From contig CAITYL010000208.1 in the NCBI GenBank assembly GCA_903896595.1, positions 1-47,850 of the forward strand: a stretch of 47,850 nt of DNA, read 5' to 3'. The position numbers were made by a program, and so were the translations under genes. How positions within the stretch are numbered: the first letter of the stretch is position 1; each line of letters opens with the position of its first letter. Source of the DNA: an uncultured Lentisphaerota bacterium (GTDB lineage Bacteria; Verrucomicrobiota; Lentisphaeria; Oligosphaerales; CAITYL01). Shown here in pieces: positions 17,204 to 25,934 of this stretch. The notes beneath the pieces were generated by a model, which was not told the DNA's origin, made no database searches, and saw only the letters and a program-made list of their open reading frames with translations.

Positions 17204-18733
17204 TCAAGGGCGGTTCTTCCCGAATGCCTCCAACACGACGCGCTGCCGGGCATTGCCGGTGGACGGCACGCACTGCTGGACGCCGACGCCGTCGTGCTCA
17301 AGGCTCCAGCCGGCCCATTCGCGGAACGCATGATAGGTCCAGTCCCAGCCGTACTCCTCCATAAGCGCGATTGTGTCGGCCAGGTACTGGTCGCCGCCCT
17401 TGGCCCAATTGATGACGCTGAACTCGCCGACAAAGATCGGGACGTGGTGGGCGCGCTGGAACTCGATGGCGGATTTCATGCTCACCCGCAACTGTTCCTT
17501 GTCCCAGTACGTGCCGTCAATCATGCCGGGATAACTCCACTTGAGTCCGGCATTGTGGACGCCCTGGTGGGTGTAGGCGAACGGCTCATAGAAATGCGGG
17601 CTGTAAATGATGTTTTTGGCGGGAATCGGTTTCAGCCCGCCGAAATCCGAGATGCTGAATCCGGACTCGATGATGATGGGGGTATCCGGGTCGCACGCAC
17701 GCACCGCCTTGACCAGCCGCTCGGCGGTTGACTGCCAGAGGCTTTGGTCGGTTGACTGGTTGTTGACCGGTTCATTCAACAGGTCGTAGCCGTAAATGCC
17801 GGGATGGTTTTTGTAGTGGGTGGCCAGCCGGCGCCAGGCGGTTTCCAGGGTGGCGACATCCAGCCCTTCCTCAATGAGATTGCTGGCCACCTTGGAGACG
17901 CTATTTCCGGGGCCACGGTGCAGGTCGATCACCATTTTGATGTGGTGCTGGTTGCACAGCTCCAGGACCCGGTCCATGCGCACGATTTCATCGTCGATCC
18001 AGGCTAGATATTTCTCCGGGGATGAGACATCCCGTTTGTCTGGGTTCATCTGGTACCGAATGAGATTGACCTGCCAGCGGGCGAGCTGCTGGAACGCCTC
18101 TGGGCTCAGGTCGTTGCCGCTCATCACGCCGCGGTATTTCGCCCCCTGGCCGCTGCCGCGGGGAATGGCTTGGGCCTCCCGGTTGACCGGTGCCGCCATG
18201 GCCGGCTGATCCTTTTCGACGCACCGGTGAATGCTGAGATTGGCGACCTCGTAGGTGCCAACCCCGTGCTGAATGCCGATGGTGAGGCTGGCGGATTGGA
18301 TGTCCGGCGGCAGCAGGAGGACCATGCTGACTTTCTTCCAGTCATAACTCCCGAAGGTCCGCGCCGACGGCTCGGGATAATGGGCGCCGCGGCCGTCCGT
18401 GTAGCTGATCATCATCTTACTACCCCAGTAGGGCTTCTCCGCAATTTTCAGCCCGTCCCCTTTGATCCACGCCTCCAACTGGATCAACCCCCGGAGTTTC
18501 GCCGGGTCAAGCGGAATGATCATCAGGCAGTCGCCGCCATCGGCGGTGAACTTGACGGCATTGGCGCCGGCCGGGCCGCCCTTTTCCAGGAACACCGCGT
18601 CGGCGCCGCCTTGCCATTTGGCCAAGGCCGCCGGGGTATCAAAACTTTCCTTGAAGACCAGTTCCTCGTTGACATAGCCGGCCAGCAATTGGGTGCCGGT
18701 CAGGAGCAGGGCGGTGACGAGCTGATTTTTCAT
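17204..18733 (-). CDS. Secreted GH5-family glycoside hydrolase
   Basis: A 509-residue exported enzyme. ATG 18733 gives a signal peptide ending near LLAG. The first 170 or so mature residues form a beta-sandwich of carbohydrate-binding type. The catalytic TIM barrel runs from about 195 to the end. GH5 signatures are visible: MVIDLHRGPG, DLLNEP with the acid/base Glu321, SPHFYEP, and FVGEFS with the nucleophile Glu437. Clan A enzymes retain configuration and cleave beta-glycans, but the exact substrate (glucan, mannan or other) cannot be read. It follows GH78 with a 25-bp gap, so the two are one operon. Its stop lies 20 bp from the MITE-like element. Confidence 0.92.
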   Translation of the reverse strand: MKNQLVTALLLTGTQLLAGYVNEELVFKESFDTPAALAKWQGGADAVFLEKGGPAGANAVKFTADGGDCLMIIPLDPAKLRGLIQLEAWIKGDGLKIAEKPYWGSKMMISYTDGRGAHYPEPSARTFGSYDWKKVSMVLLLPPDIQSASLTIGIQHGVGTYEVANLSIHRCVEKDQPAMAAPVNREAQAIPRGSGQGAKYRGVMSGNDLSPEAFQQLARWQVNLIRYQMNPDKRDVSSPEKYLAWIDDEIVRMDRVLELCNQHHIKMVIDLHRGPGNSVSKVASNLIEEGLDVATLETAWRRLATHYKNHPGIYGYDLLNEPVNNQSTDQSLWQSTAERLVKAVRACDPDTPIIIESGFSISDFGGLKPIPAKNIIYSPHFYEPFAYTHQGVHNAGLKWSYPGMIDGTYWDKEQLRVSMKSAIEFQRAHHVPIFVGEFSVINWAKGGDQYLADTIALMEEYGWDWTYHAFREWAGWSLEHDGVGVQQCVPSTGNARQRVVLEAFGKNRP

Positions 18734-18758
18734 ATTTATCCTATTTTCGATGATTCGG

Positions 18759-21059
18759 TTACTCAACGCGGAAGGTGTGGGTGCCTGACGTGGTGATCTC
18801 CAGGCGGATATAGCCGGGATGGGCGGGGTCGCGGCGGGCGGATGAAACTTCCTTGCCGTCGGCGAAAACCTTGGGCCGGTCGTTCAGCTTCGGAATAAAC
18901 ACGTGTGCCCGGCACCCTTTCGGGACCACCAGTGTCTCTTCGAAAATGCCGTCTTTGACGCTCATGGATACGGCAATAAGGCCGTGCGGAGAAGGCACAA
19001 CCCCTTTCGCAAACGCCAGTCCGCCCAGTTGCGGGCGCACCTCAAAAAGGGCGAAGCCGGGCAACACCGGCTTGATCCCCGTGACTTCCGCCGGCAGTGA
19101 CAGCGCGGGCCCGGCCGTCCAGCCATGGCAGTGACTTTGCCAGTTGTAGGCAGCCCATTTTTCCTTTTCGGCCAGCGGCGTTTCACCGGTCCCCGGAAGG
19201 CATTCCCAAAAGCTGTCGCCGCCGCAATCCAGCATGGGCTTCCAGCGGGCTTTAATGAAGGCTAGCGCCGCCGTCGCCTTGCCGGCGCGAAACAGCTGTT
19301 CCGTCAAGTCAAACGAGGCCAGGCTGTTGATCATGGTGTCTGGATCATAATGTGGCGGCGGCAGGTTGGCGAGAGACGTTCCCGTCTTGGCCGCCTGCTC
19401 CCGGTATTTTCTGCCCCGTGATTTCTTTCCGGTGAGGCCGGCGGTTTCCGCCGCCGCCACCATCGCGCGCTTAAACAGCGCATTGAACTCGGCGTCTTTT
19501 CCGGTCTTGCCGTTAAGCGTGTAGAACCAGCCATGCCCTTTCTCATCCGGAATGCGGATCAACCCGTCTTTGGGATCGCTCTTGGAGATGAGCCAGGCCG
19601 CGGCTTGGTCAAGGTGCGCGCCCATTTCTTTGATGAAGGCGTCGTCGCCGGTGTGCCGGTAATAATCTTGCAGGGCAATGATCCACCAGGCGACATAATC
19701 CCACAGAATGGATGTGCCCTCCCCGAAGGCGGACCGGATGCCGCCATCGCTGGACTGCGAGGCCGCGGCCCCCCGCCAGCAGTATTTAAAGAGTTCGACG
19801 TCTCCGAATACATAATAGTTGATCAGCGCCTCCAGCCGGGTGTCGCCGACCCACATGAAGCGGTCGCGCTTGATGCCGTCAAGGTAATACTCCTGCATGC
19901 ACAGGTGCAGGGTCTTGCGGGCGGCGTTCCAAATCACATTCAAACTAGGGTCGGAGCAAGAAAAATAGCCCAGGTAGTTTACGGGATAGGACGAGGTCTT
20001 GACCGCAACCTCCGAAAGCTCGACGATGCTCTCGCAGTCGGAGAACTCCAGTTTGACATAGCGGAAGCCCTGCCGGACGATGCTCTCCAGCTCGCGGGTG
20101 CCCGGCGCGACTTCATACTCTTCGGTAATCATCCGGGTCAGCAGCGCGGTTCGCGGCGGCAGGTGCAGGCATTCGGAAAGGGTCTCGCCGTAGTGAAGCC
20201 GGATGCGTGAAAAACCGTCAGACGCGATCCGCATGCGGAGGTACCCCGCGATTTCCCCGCCGAAATCGAGGATCACCTGCGGGCCGCCGGCCGTTTCCGG
20301 TGCCCGAATTTTCGCACCTTTGCTGTTGCCGGGGCTCAACAAGGCCTTCGCGTTGACGAGTGAACCGTTCCCGGTAAAGGTCTCGGCAATTTTGACCGGG
20401 TGCAGCACGCGTTTTGGGAACATTTCCAGATTGGCCTGATACTCCGGGCCGATGATTTTTCCGACTTCGGACGGAACGGAAAACGCCGTTCGTTTCAGGC
20501 TGTAAAACGGGGTTCCGGGCGCGCACTTGGGAATCGGGCCCGGGAAGAACGGGCTGCCGGTCAGGTAGGGAATGATTTTCGTCGGGTCGCTGCCCGGACG
20601 GCTTTTCCACTGCTCGGCCCCGATGGTCGCGTTGGGCAGTTCACTGGCATGTGCCCATGCGGAGTCGTCAAAATTGACCTCCCGCCAGCCCCACCGCTCC
20701 TCGGCCAGCGTCTTCCAGGTCGCGTCTGACACCACGCTCAGCGTAGTGTCAGGTCCCGTGACCACGCTCAACTCGACGGCCAGTCCGCGGTGGCCGGCGT
20801 GATTAAACCCGATGACGGCGGCAAGGTTTTCCCCGTTGACCAGAAACGGTGTCACCTCGTAGTCGCGGGTGTTGCACCATTCGTCGAGCGCGGCGACAAA
20901 GCGTCCGTTCAGAAATAACGTGTAACCGGTGTCGCAAAAAATGCGCAGGACCGCCTGCTTGCATTCGCCCTTGATGCGGAATTTTTTCCTGAAACAATTT
21001 TCGATTTTTCCGGGGCCCCAAATGCACTTGGGGGCAGGGACGCGGTTTTGGTTTTTCAT
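18759..21059 (-). CDS. Alpha-L-rhamnosidase-like enzyme, GH78 family
   Basis: A 766-residue protein without signal peptide, so probably cytoplasmic. ATG 21059 is used; the frame extends upstream to 21152, but that stretch is repeat sequence. N-terminal beta domains include the GH78-type strands DFGGEIAGYLRMRI (265-278) and HYGETLSE. The six-hairpin catalytic domain starts near 375 and shows the diagnostic acidic motif DGIKRDRFMWVGDTRLE (394-410), then later HGWTAGPA. A C-terminal beta domain follows. It would release terminal rhamnose from oligosaccharides such as rhamnogalacturonan fragments or glycosides. Second cistron after the pseudopilin of locus B. Confidence 0.9.
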   Translation of the reverse strand: MKNQNRVPAPKCIWGPGKIENCFRKKFRIKGECKQAVLRIFCDTGYTLFLNGRFVAALDEWCNTRDYEVTPFLVNGENLAAVIGFNHAGHRGLAVELSVVTGPDTTLSVVSDATWKTLAEERWGWREVNFDDSAWAHASELPNATIGAEQWKSRPGSDPTKIIPYLTGSPFFPGPIPKCAPGTPFYSLKRTAFSVPSEVGKIIGPEYQANLEMFPKRVLHPVKIAETFTGNGSLVNAKALLSPGNSKGAKIRAPETAGGPQVILDFGGEIAGYLRMRIASDGFSRIRLHYGETLSECLHLPPRTALLTRMITEEYEVAPGTRELESIVRQGFRYVKLEFSDCESIVELSEVAVKTSSYPVNYLGYFSCSDPSLNVIWNAARKTLHLCMQEYYLDGIKRDRFMWVGDTRLEALINYYVFGDVELFKYCWRGAAASQSSDGGIRSAFGEGTSILWDYVAWWIIALQDYYRHTGDDAFIKEMGAHLDQAAAWLISKSDPKDGLIRIPDEKGHGWFYTLNGKTGKDAEFNALFKRAMVAAAETAGLTGKKSRGRKYREQAAKTGTSLANLPPPHYDPDTMINSLASFDLTEQLFRAGKATAALAFIKARWKPMLDCGGDSFWECLPGTGETPLAEKEKWAAYNWQSHCHGWTAGPALSLPAEVTGIKPVLPGFALFEVRPQLGGLAFAKGVVPSPHGLIAVSMSVKDGIFEETLVVPKGCRAHVFIPKLNDRPKVFADGKEVSSARRDPAHPGYIRLEITTSGTHTFRVE

Positions 21060-21084
21060 ATGAAATAGATCTTGGTTTGGAATT

Positions 21085-21133
21085 CCCACTTTAGTGGGGG
21101 CGGTTCGTTTCCGAAGGCACCGCCTGAAGGCGG
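21085..21133. repeat. Two-hairpin intergenic element, copy 1
   Basis: CCCAC-TTTA-GTGGG (21085-21098) is followed by CCGCC-TGAA-GGCGG (21120-21133). A second copy at 39068-39121 keeps loops and spacing but swaps stem base pairs. It lies 26-74 nt upstream of the GH78 start, within the transcribed region. Confidence 0.7.
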
Positions 21134-21176
21134 AACTCCGAACGGTGATCATCTGAACCGTGCCACGGGGCAGTTC

Positions 21177-21192
21177 AATCGCTTAAGCGTTT
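21177..21192. promoter_or_regulatory. Possible regulator site upstream of GH78
   Basis: A 10-bp palindrome, CGCTTAAGCG, at 21180-21189 has near-symmetric A/T flanks, reminiscent of LacI-family operators. It sits between the pseudopilin stop and the GH78 start. Speculative. Confidence 0.3.
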
Positions 21193-21205
21193 TTATGGGA
21201 ACTGG

Positions 21206-21847
21206 TTACCAGCCGACGGTGTAGGGGCCGTTGTCCCAGCTCCAGACGCCATAACCCGCTTTCAACCAGGCGAAATGACCGTCCTGGAAGAGGAAATTGC
21301 TGCCGCCGGTGTGCCGGGTCGAAAACAAATCTGCGTAATTGCCGAGGCCGAGGCTGCTATTCATAAACCAGTTTTTGCAATCCCCCAGGCGGACGGTGTT
21401 CTGGGGATGCTGTTCGGCGGACAGCCGGTGGAAATTAAAGATGCAGGCCCCATACTTGGTCATGGAGTAGTTCGTGACGCCGCTGTAGGCATAATCGATA
21501 TTGATGGCGTAATTGTATTCGTCCGCCGGGCGTGAGGGGCACACGAACAGTCCCGTTGCCCGGTTATAATTCTCCCACGAATCTCCGTCGGGGAGGGTGG
21601 GCGGCATGCTGAAATAAGGGGCGAAGAAATAGGTCCAGTCCCATTGCGTTCCGCTGCCGGTCGTCGCCAAATCGTCATAATCCCCGGCGTACAGGACCAC
21701 CGCCATGTGGAACTGCTTGAGCTGGGCGCCGCACTTGATGGTCTTGGCCCGTTCCCGCGCCGACCCCAGTGCCGGCAGCAGCATGCTCGCCAAAATGGCG
21801 ATGATGGCGATCACCACCAACAGTTCAATGAGAGTGAAGCGTTTCAT
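21206..21847 (-). CDS. Prepilin-type pseudopilin with H-X9-DG tail (locus B)
   Basis: A 213-residue pseudopilin. The leader is only three residues (MKR) before [14 protein letters not shown], so the residue before the expected cleavage site is Arg, not Gly. The C-terminal motif is [14 protein letters not shown]: His, nine residues, DG. The open frame continues upstream into a GTGGAC repeat tract, but that part encodes low-complexity sequence with no leader, so ATG 21847 is chosen. It lies between the PEP-CTERM gene and GH78. It would be an inner-membrane protein with a periplasmic C-terminal domain. Confidence 0.9.
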   Translation of the reverse strand: MKRFTLIELLVVIAIIAILASMLLPALGSARERAKTIKCGAQLKQFHMAVVLYAGDYDDLATTGSGTQWDWTYFFAPYFSMPPTLPDGDSWENYNRATGLFVCPSRPADEYNYAINIDYAYSGVTNYSMTKYGACIFNFHRLSAEQHPQNTVRLGDCKNWFMNSSLGLGNYADLFSTRHTGGSNFLFQDGHFAWLKAGYGVWSWDNGPYTVGW

Positions 21848-21884
21848 GTGAAAAAGCCCAATGGGTGGGGTGGGGGCGGTTTTT

Positions 21885-21963
21885 GTGGACCCGGTGGACA
21901 TTGTGGACTTGGTGGACCTTGTACCCGGTGTCCACAGTGTCCACCGGGTCCACAAGGTCCACC
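21885..21963. repeat. GTGGAC-word inverted tract
   Basis: Four GTGGAC words on the left (21885-21918) face GTCCAC words on the right (about 21926-21963). The two halves match as inverted copies over about 24 nt. It lies between the PEP-CTERM stop and the pseudopilin start, so the transcript would fold here. Confidence 0.75.
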
Positions 21964-21981
21964 TGTGATCACCCAAAACAC

Positions 21982-22719
21982 TCAGCGCCGCCGCCGGTGC
22001 AACAGCCCCAGCGCGCCCAACGCCAGCAGGCTCAGCGCCGCCGGCTCGGGAATGACCGCGGCCGAGAGATCGTCGATGTACAGCGAACAGTGCCCGAGGT
22101 CCTGCCGGCGTTCCATATAAAGATCCAAGGCGCCGTACTGGGTTGCCGTACCCGTGTAGGTGAATGCATAATGAAGCGTGGTCCAGACGTTAACCGTCAA
22201 GTTAGTCGTAGTTTGGCCTTCTGGCGTTGCATTGTCAACAAAGTACCACCATTGGCCGCCGTAGGCCTGTTCGTCCTCCCCATAGACGCTTGCTTTCAGG
22301 TTCCTAAACTGCGTATGATAGCCGTACTCTTCATAGCTCACCTTGAAGTCTAGGACGTAGCTGTTTCCGGGCACTAGCGGAATCGTATTGCCCGTCATCC
22401 GAATTTCATCTGCAACCGGTCCCGAATTCCATTCAAATGCCCGCATGTAGCTGTTGCCCTGGGCGGCGGCCATGGCCGAACTTGGGCCTTCCCAATTGAC
22501 CTGCTGCCCGGCGTTTTGGTAAGTCATGTTGGTTCCCCCGATCATTTCTTTCCAGCCGTTGAGGCCGGACGTTGTGATCGATTGATTTGGACTGCTGTGT
22601 GGGCCTTCAAACCCCGGATCCTGCACGTACGGTGCGATTTGTGTAATCGCCGCCCCGGCCGGACCGGAAACTGCCAGACTCATTGCCGCCAGCGTCAGCG
22701 TGACCAGTGTCTTCTTCAT
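21982..22719 (-). CDS. PEP-CTERM-anchored exported protein (locus B)
   Basis: A 245-residue exported protein. ATG 22719 has AGAGG about 8 nt upstream and starts a good signal peptide ([19 protein letters not shown]). The body begins VQDPGFEGP and looks like a beta-sandwich carbohydrate-binding-type domain ([13 protein letters not shown] and later LYIDDLSA are typical strands). It ends in the PEP-CTERM signal [18 protein letters not shown] plus a run of arginines. Its leader (22720-22760) is very similar to that of the locus A PEP-CTERM gene. It follows the LacI gene by 105 bp, which includes a 7-bp-stem hairpin at 22792-22810. Confidence 0.9.
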   Translation of the reverse strand: MKKTLVTLTLAAMSLAVSGPAGAAITQIAPYVQDPGFEGPHSSPNQSITTSGLNGWKEMIGGTNMTYQNAGQQVNWEGPSSAMAAAQGNSYMRAFEWNSGPVADEIRMTGNTIPLVPGNSYVLDFKVSYEEYGYHTQFRNLKASVYGEDEQAYGGQWWYFVDNATPEGQTTTNLTVNVWTTLHYAFTYTGTATQYGALDLYMERRQDLGHCSLYIDDLSAAVIPEPAALSLLALGALGLLHRRRR

Positions 22720-22824
22720 GGGTCTTGCCTCTTGTCTGTGGGCTGTTGTTATTGGACTCGTCTGGCGCCAGCCCGCAGCGCCTTGGAGTTGCGGCGGCAA
22801 ACGGCCGCCGTGCCGCTTCACGGA

Positions 22825-23838
22825 TCACGAAACCAAACTCACGCTTTTCCGGACCAGCAGGCGGCTGGGGACGGCCACCGGTTCCACGGCCGCCGGCCGG
22901 CCTTCGATTTGGGCGAACACCATGTCCAGAGCCAGTTGCAAAACCTGCGCGCCATCAAAATCAATCGAGGTGAGGGGCGGGGACATGGCTCCGCCCGCCG
23001 CCGTACCGTCATGGCCGATGAGCGAAACCTCGTCCGGAATCCGCACCCCCATTTCCCACAGGCCGCTGGCAAAGTCGACGGCCAGATGGTCGGAGGAGGT
23101 GAACACCGCTGTCGGGCGTTCGGGCAGTTTGGCGAAGCGGTGGGCGGCCTCCCGGGCGCAGGCGGAGACTTGCGCCCATTGTCCCGGCCTCATGGGGACG
23201 TGATAGGTGTCCAGGGACACGCCATGGCGGGCGGCGGCGTCCGCGAGCGGGCGCTCTTTGGCCGGCTCCGGCAGGCCGACATAGGCCAGCCGGCGGTGCC
23301 CGTTGGCTTGGCACAGCCGCACGGCCTCGTCCGTTCCGGGGTGGTTGTCGGAAATGATGCAGGGCAGGCCGGCGACGGCATGGCCGATGCAGACGAAGGG
23401 AAACTGCTCCGCCCGGACTTGGGCGTACTGGGGGGTCCCCTTGCGGACGGCCGAGCCGAAGGAAATGATGCCGTCGACCCCCCGCGCCAACAGGTTGTCG
23501 AACGTTTCCAGGTCGTTTTTGGCCGTGTGCCACTTGGTCACCGCCAGCACCAGGTGGAAGCCGCGCCGTTCCACTTCTTCCATGGCCAAATCGGCCAGTT
23601 CGTTGAAGTGGGGGTTGCGAATATCGCCGCACAGGAAACCGATGGAGCGCGTCCGGCCGCGGACCAGCGCCCGACCGGCGAATGACGGCCGGTAGCGCAG
23701 TTCCTTGGCCACCGCCAGGATTTTTTCCTGGGTCGCCTGGGCGATCCGTGCTTTCGCGCCGTTGCCGTTCAGCACGCTTGACACGGTGCCCTGGCTGACC
23801 CCCACCCGCTTGGCGATATCGGTCGCGGTAATGGCCAT
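22825..23838 (-). CDS. LacI-family transcriptional regulator (locus B)
   Basis: A 337-residue LacI repressor. ATG 23838 begins MAITATDIAKRVGVSQ, the standard position for the HTH. The recognition region reads SQGTVSSVLNG, and the hinge follows within the first 60 residues. The remaining PBP-like domain binds an effector. It is a close paralogue of the LacI protein at 35270-36283: identical length and long identical stretches such as NPHFNELADLAM and RGFHLVLAV. A perfect 18-bp palindrome sits 22 bp upstream of its start, so autorepression is likely. It is the first gene of locus B. Confidence 0.94.
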   Translation of the reverse strand: MAITATDIAKRVGVSQGTVSSVLNGNGAKARIAQATQEKILAVAKELRYRPSFAGRALVRGRTRSIGFLCGDIRNPHFNELADLAMEEVERRGFHLVLAVTKWHTAKNDLETFDNLLARGVDGIISFGSAVRKGTPQYAQVRAEQFPFVCIGHAVAGLPCIISDNHPGTDEAVRLCQANGHRRLAYVGLPEPAKERPLADAAARHGVSLDTYHVPMRPGQWAQVSACAREAAHRFAKLPERPTAVFTSSDHLAVDFASGLWEMGVRIPDEVSLIGHDGTAAGGAMSPPLTSIDFDGAQVLQLALDMVFAQIEGRPAAVEPVAVPSRLLVRKSVSLVS

Positions 23839-23860
23839 GACTGTCCCCAAAACGGCTAAC

Positions 23861-23878
23861 TGCAAATACGTATTTGCA
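23861..23878 (-). promoter_or_regulatory. LacI operator palindrome (locus B)
   Basis: A perfect 18-bp palindrome, TGCAAATACGTATTTGCA, lies just downstream of the predicted -10, where a bound repressor would block initiation. It shares GC..ATAC/GTAT..GC with the locus A operator. Confidence 0.8.
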
Positions 23879-23882
23879 AAGA

Positions 23883-23910
23883 AAGATAACCCATTCTGCC
23901 AGCAAAGCAA
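23883..23910 (-). promoter_or_regulatory. Predicted promoter of locus B lacI
   Basis: On the minus strand, TTGCTT (23905-23910) and TATCTT (23883-23888) are separated by 16 bp. The same hexamers and spacing occur ahead of the locus A lacI, which supports the call. Confidence 0.65.
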
Positions 23911-23967
23911 ATAAGGGCGTGGGGCATGACCGCCTGCGCGTCTACCCCGCCGGCACCGGCCCCGCCG

Positions 23968-25926
23968 TCAAACTGGCTCTGGGCACTGGGGCTCATAGAG
24001 AAACAGGGCGCTGCCTGGCCTGGCGGCGATCTGGATGTCCAGGCCGGCGTCCATCAGGGCCGCGCCTGTCAGCGTCCGCCGGCGGCCGGCATCCACGTCA
24101 TGCACGTGGTACTGCGCCTCCGGCTTCAACCCGTATAAGCGGAACGTTCCCGCCGCATACGGGCTGTTTTTGCGCCGGAACGCCAGCACGGCCCCCCGGT
24201 TCAGGTCCGGCCGGTTCAGCTGGTACGCGCACCACACATCCGAGTTGGGCGACGGCTCCGTCAGCGGGTGGAAGTCGCCATAGAAGAGCGGCCGGAGCCG
24301 GAGGAATTCATCAACCCGCCGCCGGGCCGCGGCAAGGTCGAATTCCGGTTTTTCCAGCTCCCAGCAGAGGCACATGCCCGCGGCCAGATTGCTGCGAAAG
24401 GTGTACGGATCGGTGGTGTTGCAGGCGGCGGAACAACATGGCAGCCAGGAAAGAAGTCCGAGGGTATGCCCTTGCGCGCCCTCTGGTTCAAAGGCATAAT
24501 CGGAACGCCACAGGGCCACGCTCCGGGACACCGTTTCCAAATCCAATCGTCGCCCGCCGCTGGCGCAGTTGTCAATGACCAGGCCCGGATGCCGCTGGAG
24601 CAGGGCGTCCCAGAAGGCATAAAACCCCGTAATGTAGCGGATCTCCGTGATGCCCTGCCGGTCTGGAGCGTCCGCGGTCTGCCACCACTCCCAGGGATCG
24701 AAATTGAAGTCCTGCCGGTAGACGGTAATGCCGTTTTCCCGGATCATGCCTGAGACGTGCTCCACCAACCAGTGTTGGGCGTCGGGATTTCCCAGATCCA
24801 GGACCGCCTCCGCCTGTGGCACCGACCGCTGGCGCTGCTGCCGGGTTTTCTCATCAGGGAAAATCAGCCACTCGGGATGCTGCTGGTAAAGCCAGGTGCC
24901 GGGATAGACCCGTTCGGGTTCGAACCACAGGACAAACCCCATCCCCTGCCGTTTCGCTTCGTCGCCGAGCGGGCGCAACCCATTGGGGAACGCCACCTTT
25001 TTGGGAAACCAGTTGCCGACGTCAAAGGCCCAGTTGCCCACGCCGTCATACCACCCGGCGTCGAGCCAGTAACATTCCAGGGGAATGCCGGCCTGCACGA
25101 AACGCGTGATGAACGCCTTCTGGTTCTCCTCCGTCACCCCATTGCCCCAGTTGTGGATAAACCAGCTGTTGGCGGCCAGCGGCAGTTGCACCGGCCGGCC
25201 GGCGTGTTGGGGCGTGTGATGGGCCAGGATGAATTTCCGGAACTGGTTTTGCCGGCCGGCGGCAGTGGTCTCACCCGAAAAGAACAGCAGGATGCGCGGC
25301 GTCCGCACCTCTTCGCCGGGATGCAGGACGAACCGGGTTTGTTTCATGCCGGCCCGGATATGAATGCCGTTTTCCGCGTCACGGGTGAACGTGGCGGCCC
25401 AGCCGCCCGACCAGCCGATGCCGAAAAGGACGCCGGCACCGTCGTAGTCCAGCCGGAAAAAGGGTAGCGCTCCGTCCGATGAGCGGCCGCCAACGCAGGC
25501 GAGCTGTGTCTCGGCGTGGGGCCCCAAACGTTGTTCCACGGGGGTGAAGTCCGCTTTTTCATTGGAACTGCCCCGGTTGGAATGGAGCACAAACTCAGGG
25601 TCCTGCGTCCTGGCCAGGCGGAGATCCAGTGGCTGGATATCCGCGATCACCTCGCTGTCAGCCGCGCCCGTGTTTTTCAGGAACAGCGTCCATTCGACGG
25701 CCGGGAAGTCCTGGAACCGCACTACCTCGCAAGTGACCGACAGGCCGGGCTGAGGCGCCGTCCAGTTCAGGCGGAACGCTGCGGCGCCGGCCGGTGCCGG
25801 CACCGGGGTCATCTCACGGTGCCAGGTGGCCAGCCACTCGGCGGTGTCATTGCCACCGTAGCGAAAGGAGAAGGGCAGCCGGGCCTCGGTGTCGAGAAAA
25901 TGCGTGTTTAGCCAGTGCGTGGTCAT
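23968..25926 (-). CDS. Alpha-galactosidase, GH36 family
   Basis: A 652-residue enzyme without signal peptide, thus cytoplasmic. It has an N-terminal beta-sandwich (about 1-240), a TIM barrel (about 250-560) and a C-terminal beta domain. Clan GH-D motifs are clear: CYWLDAGWYD, WFEPERV, YRQDFN with the nucleophile Asp406, DNCASGGRRLDLET, and WRSDY with the acid/base Asp476. It should release alpha-linked galactose. ATG 25926 is used; an in-frame TTG at 25938 is also possible. The start lies 8 bp after the stop of the beta-helix gene. It is the last gene of locus A. Confidence 0.93.
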   Translation of the reverse strand: MTTHWLNTHFLDTEARLPFSFRYGGNDTAEWLATWHREMTPVPAPAGAAAFRLNWTAPQPGLSVTCEVVRFQDFPAVEWTLFLKNTGAADSEVIADIQPLDLRLARTQDPEFVLHSNRGSSNEKADFTPVEQRLGPHAETQLACVGGRSSDGALPFFRLDYDGAGVLFGIGWSGGWAATFTRDAENGIHIRAGMKQTRFVLHPGEEVRTPRILLFFSGETTAAGRQNQFRKFILAHHTPQHAGRPVQLPLAANSWFIHNWGNGVTEENQKAFITRFVQAGIPLECYWLDAGWYDGVGNWAFDVGNWFPKKVAFPNGLRPLGDEAKRQGMGFVLWFEPERVYPGTWLYQQHPEWLIFPDEKTRQQRQRSVPQAEAVLDLGNPDAQHWLVEHVSGMIRENGITVYRQDFNFDPWEWWQTADAPDRQGITEIRYITGFYAFWDALLQRHPGLVIDNCASGGRRLDLETVSRSVALWRSDYAFEPEGAQGHTLGLLSWLPCCSAACNTTDPYTFRSNLAAGMCLCWELEKPEFDLAAARRRVDEFLRLRPLFYGDFHPLTEPSPNSDVWCAYQLNRPDLNRGAVLAFRRKNSPYAAGTFRLYGLKPEAQYHVHDVDAGRRRTLTGAALMDAGLDIQIAARPGSALFLYEPQCPEPV

Positions 25927-25934
25927 AGGGGCTT

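Noticed and set aside
21848-21976. N-terminal extension of the locus B pseudopilin
   Set aside because: It translates the GTGGAC tract into Trp/Thr/Ser low complexity and would bury the prepilin leader.
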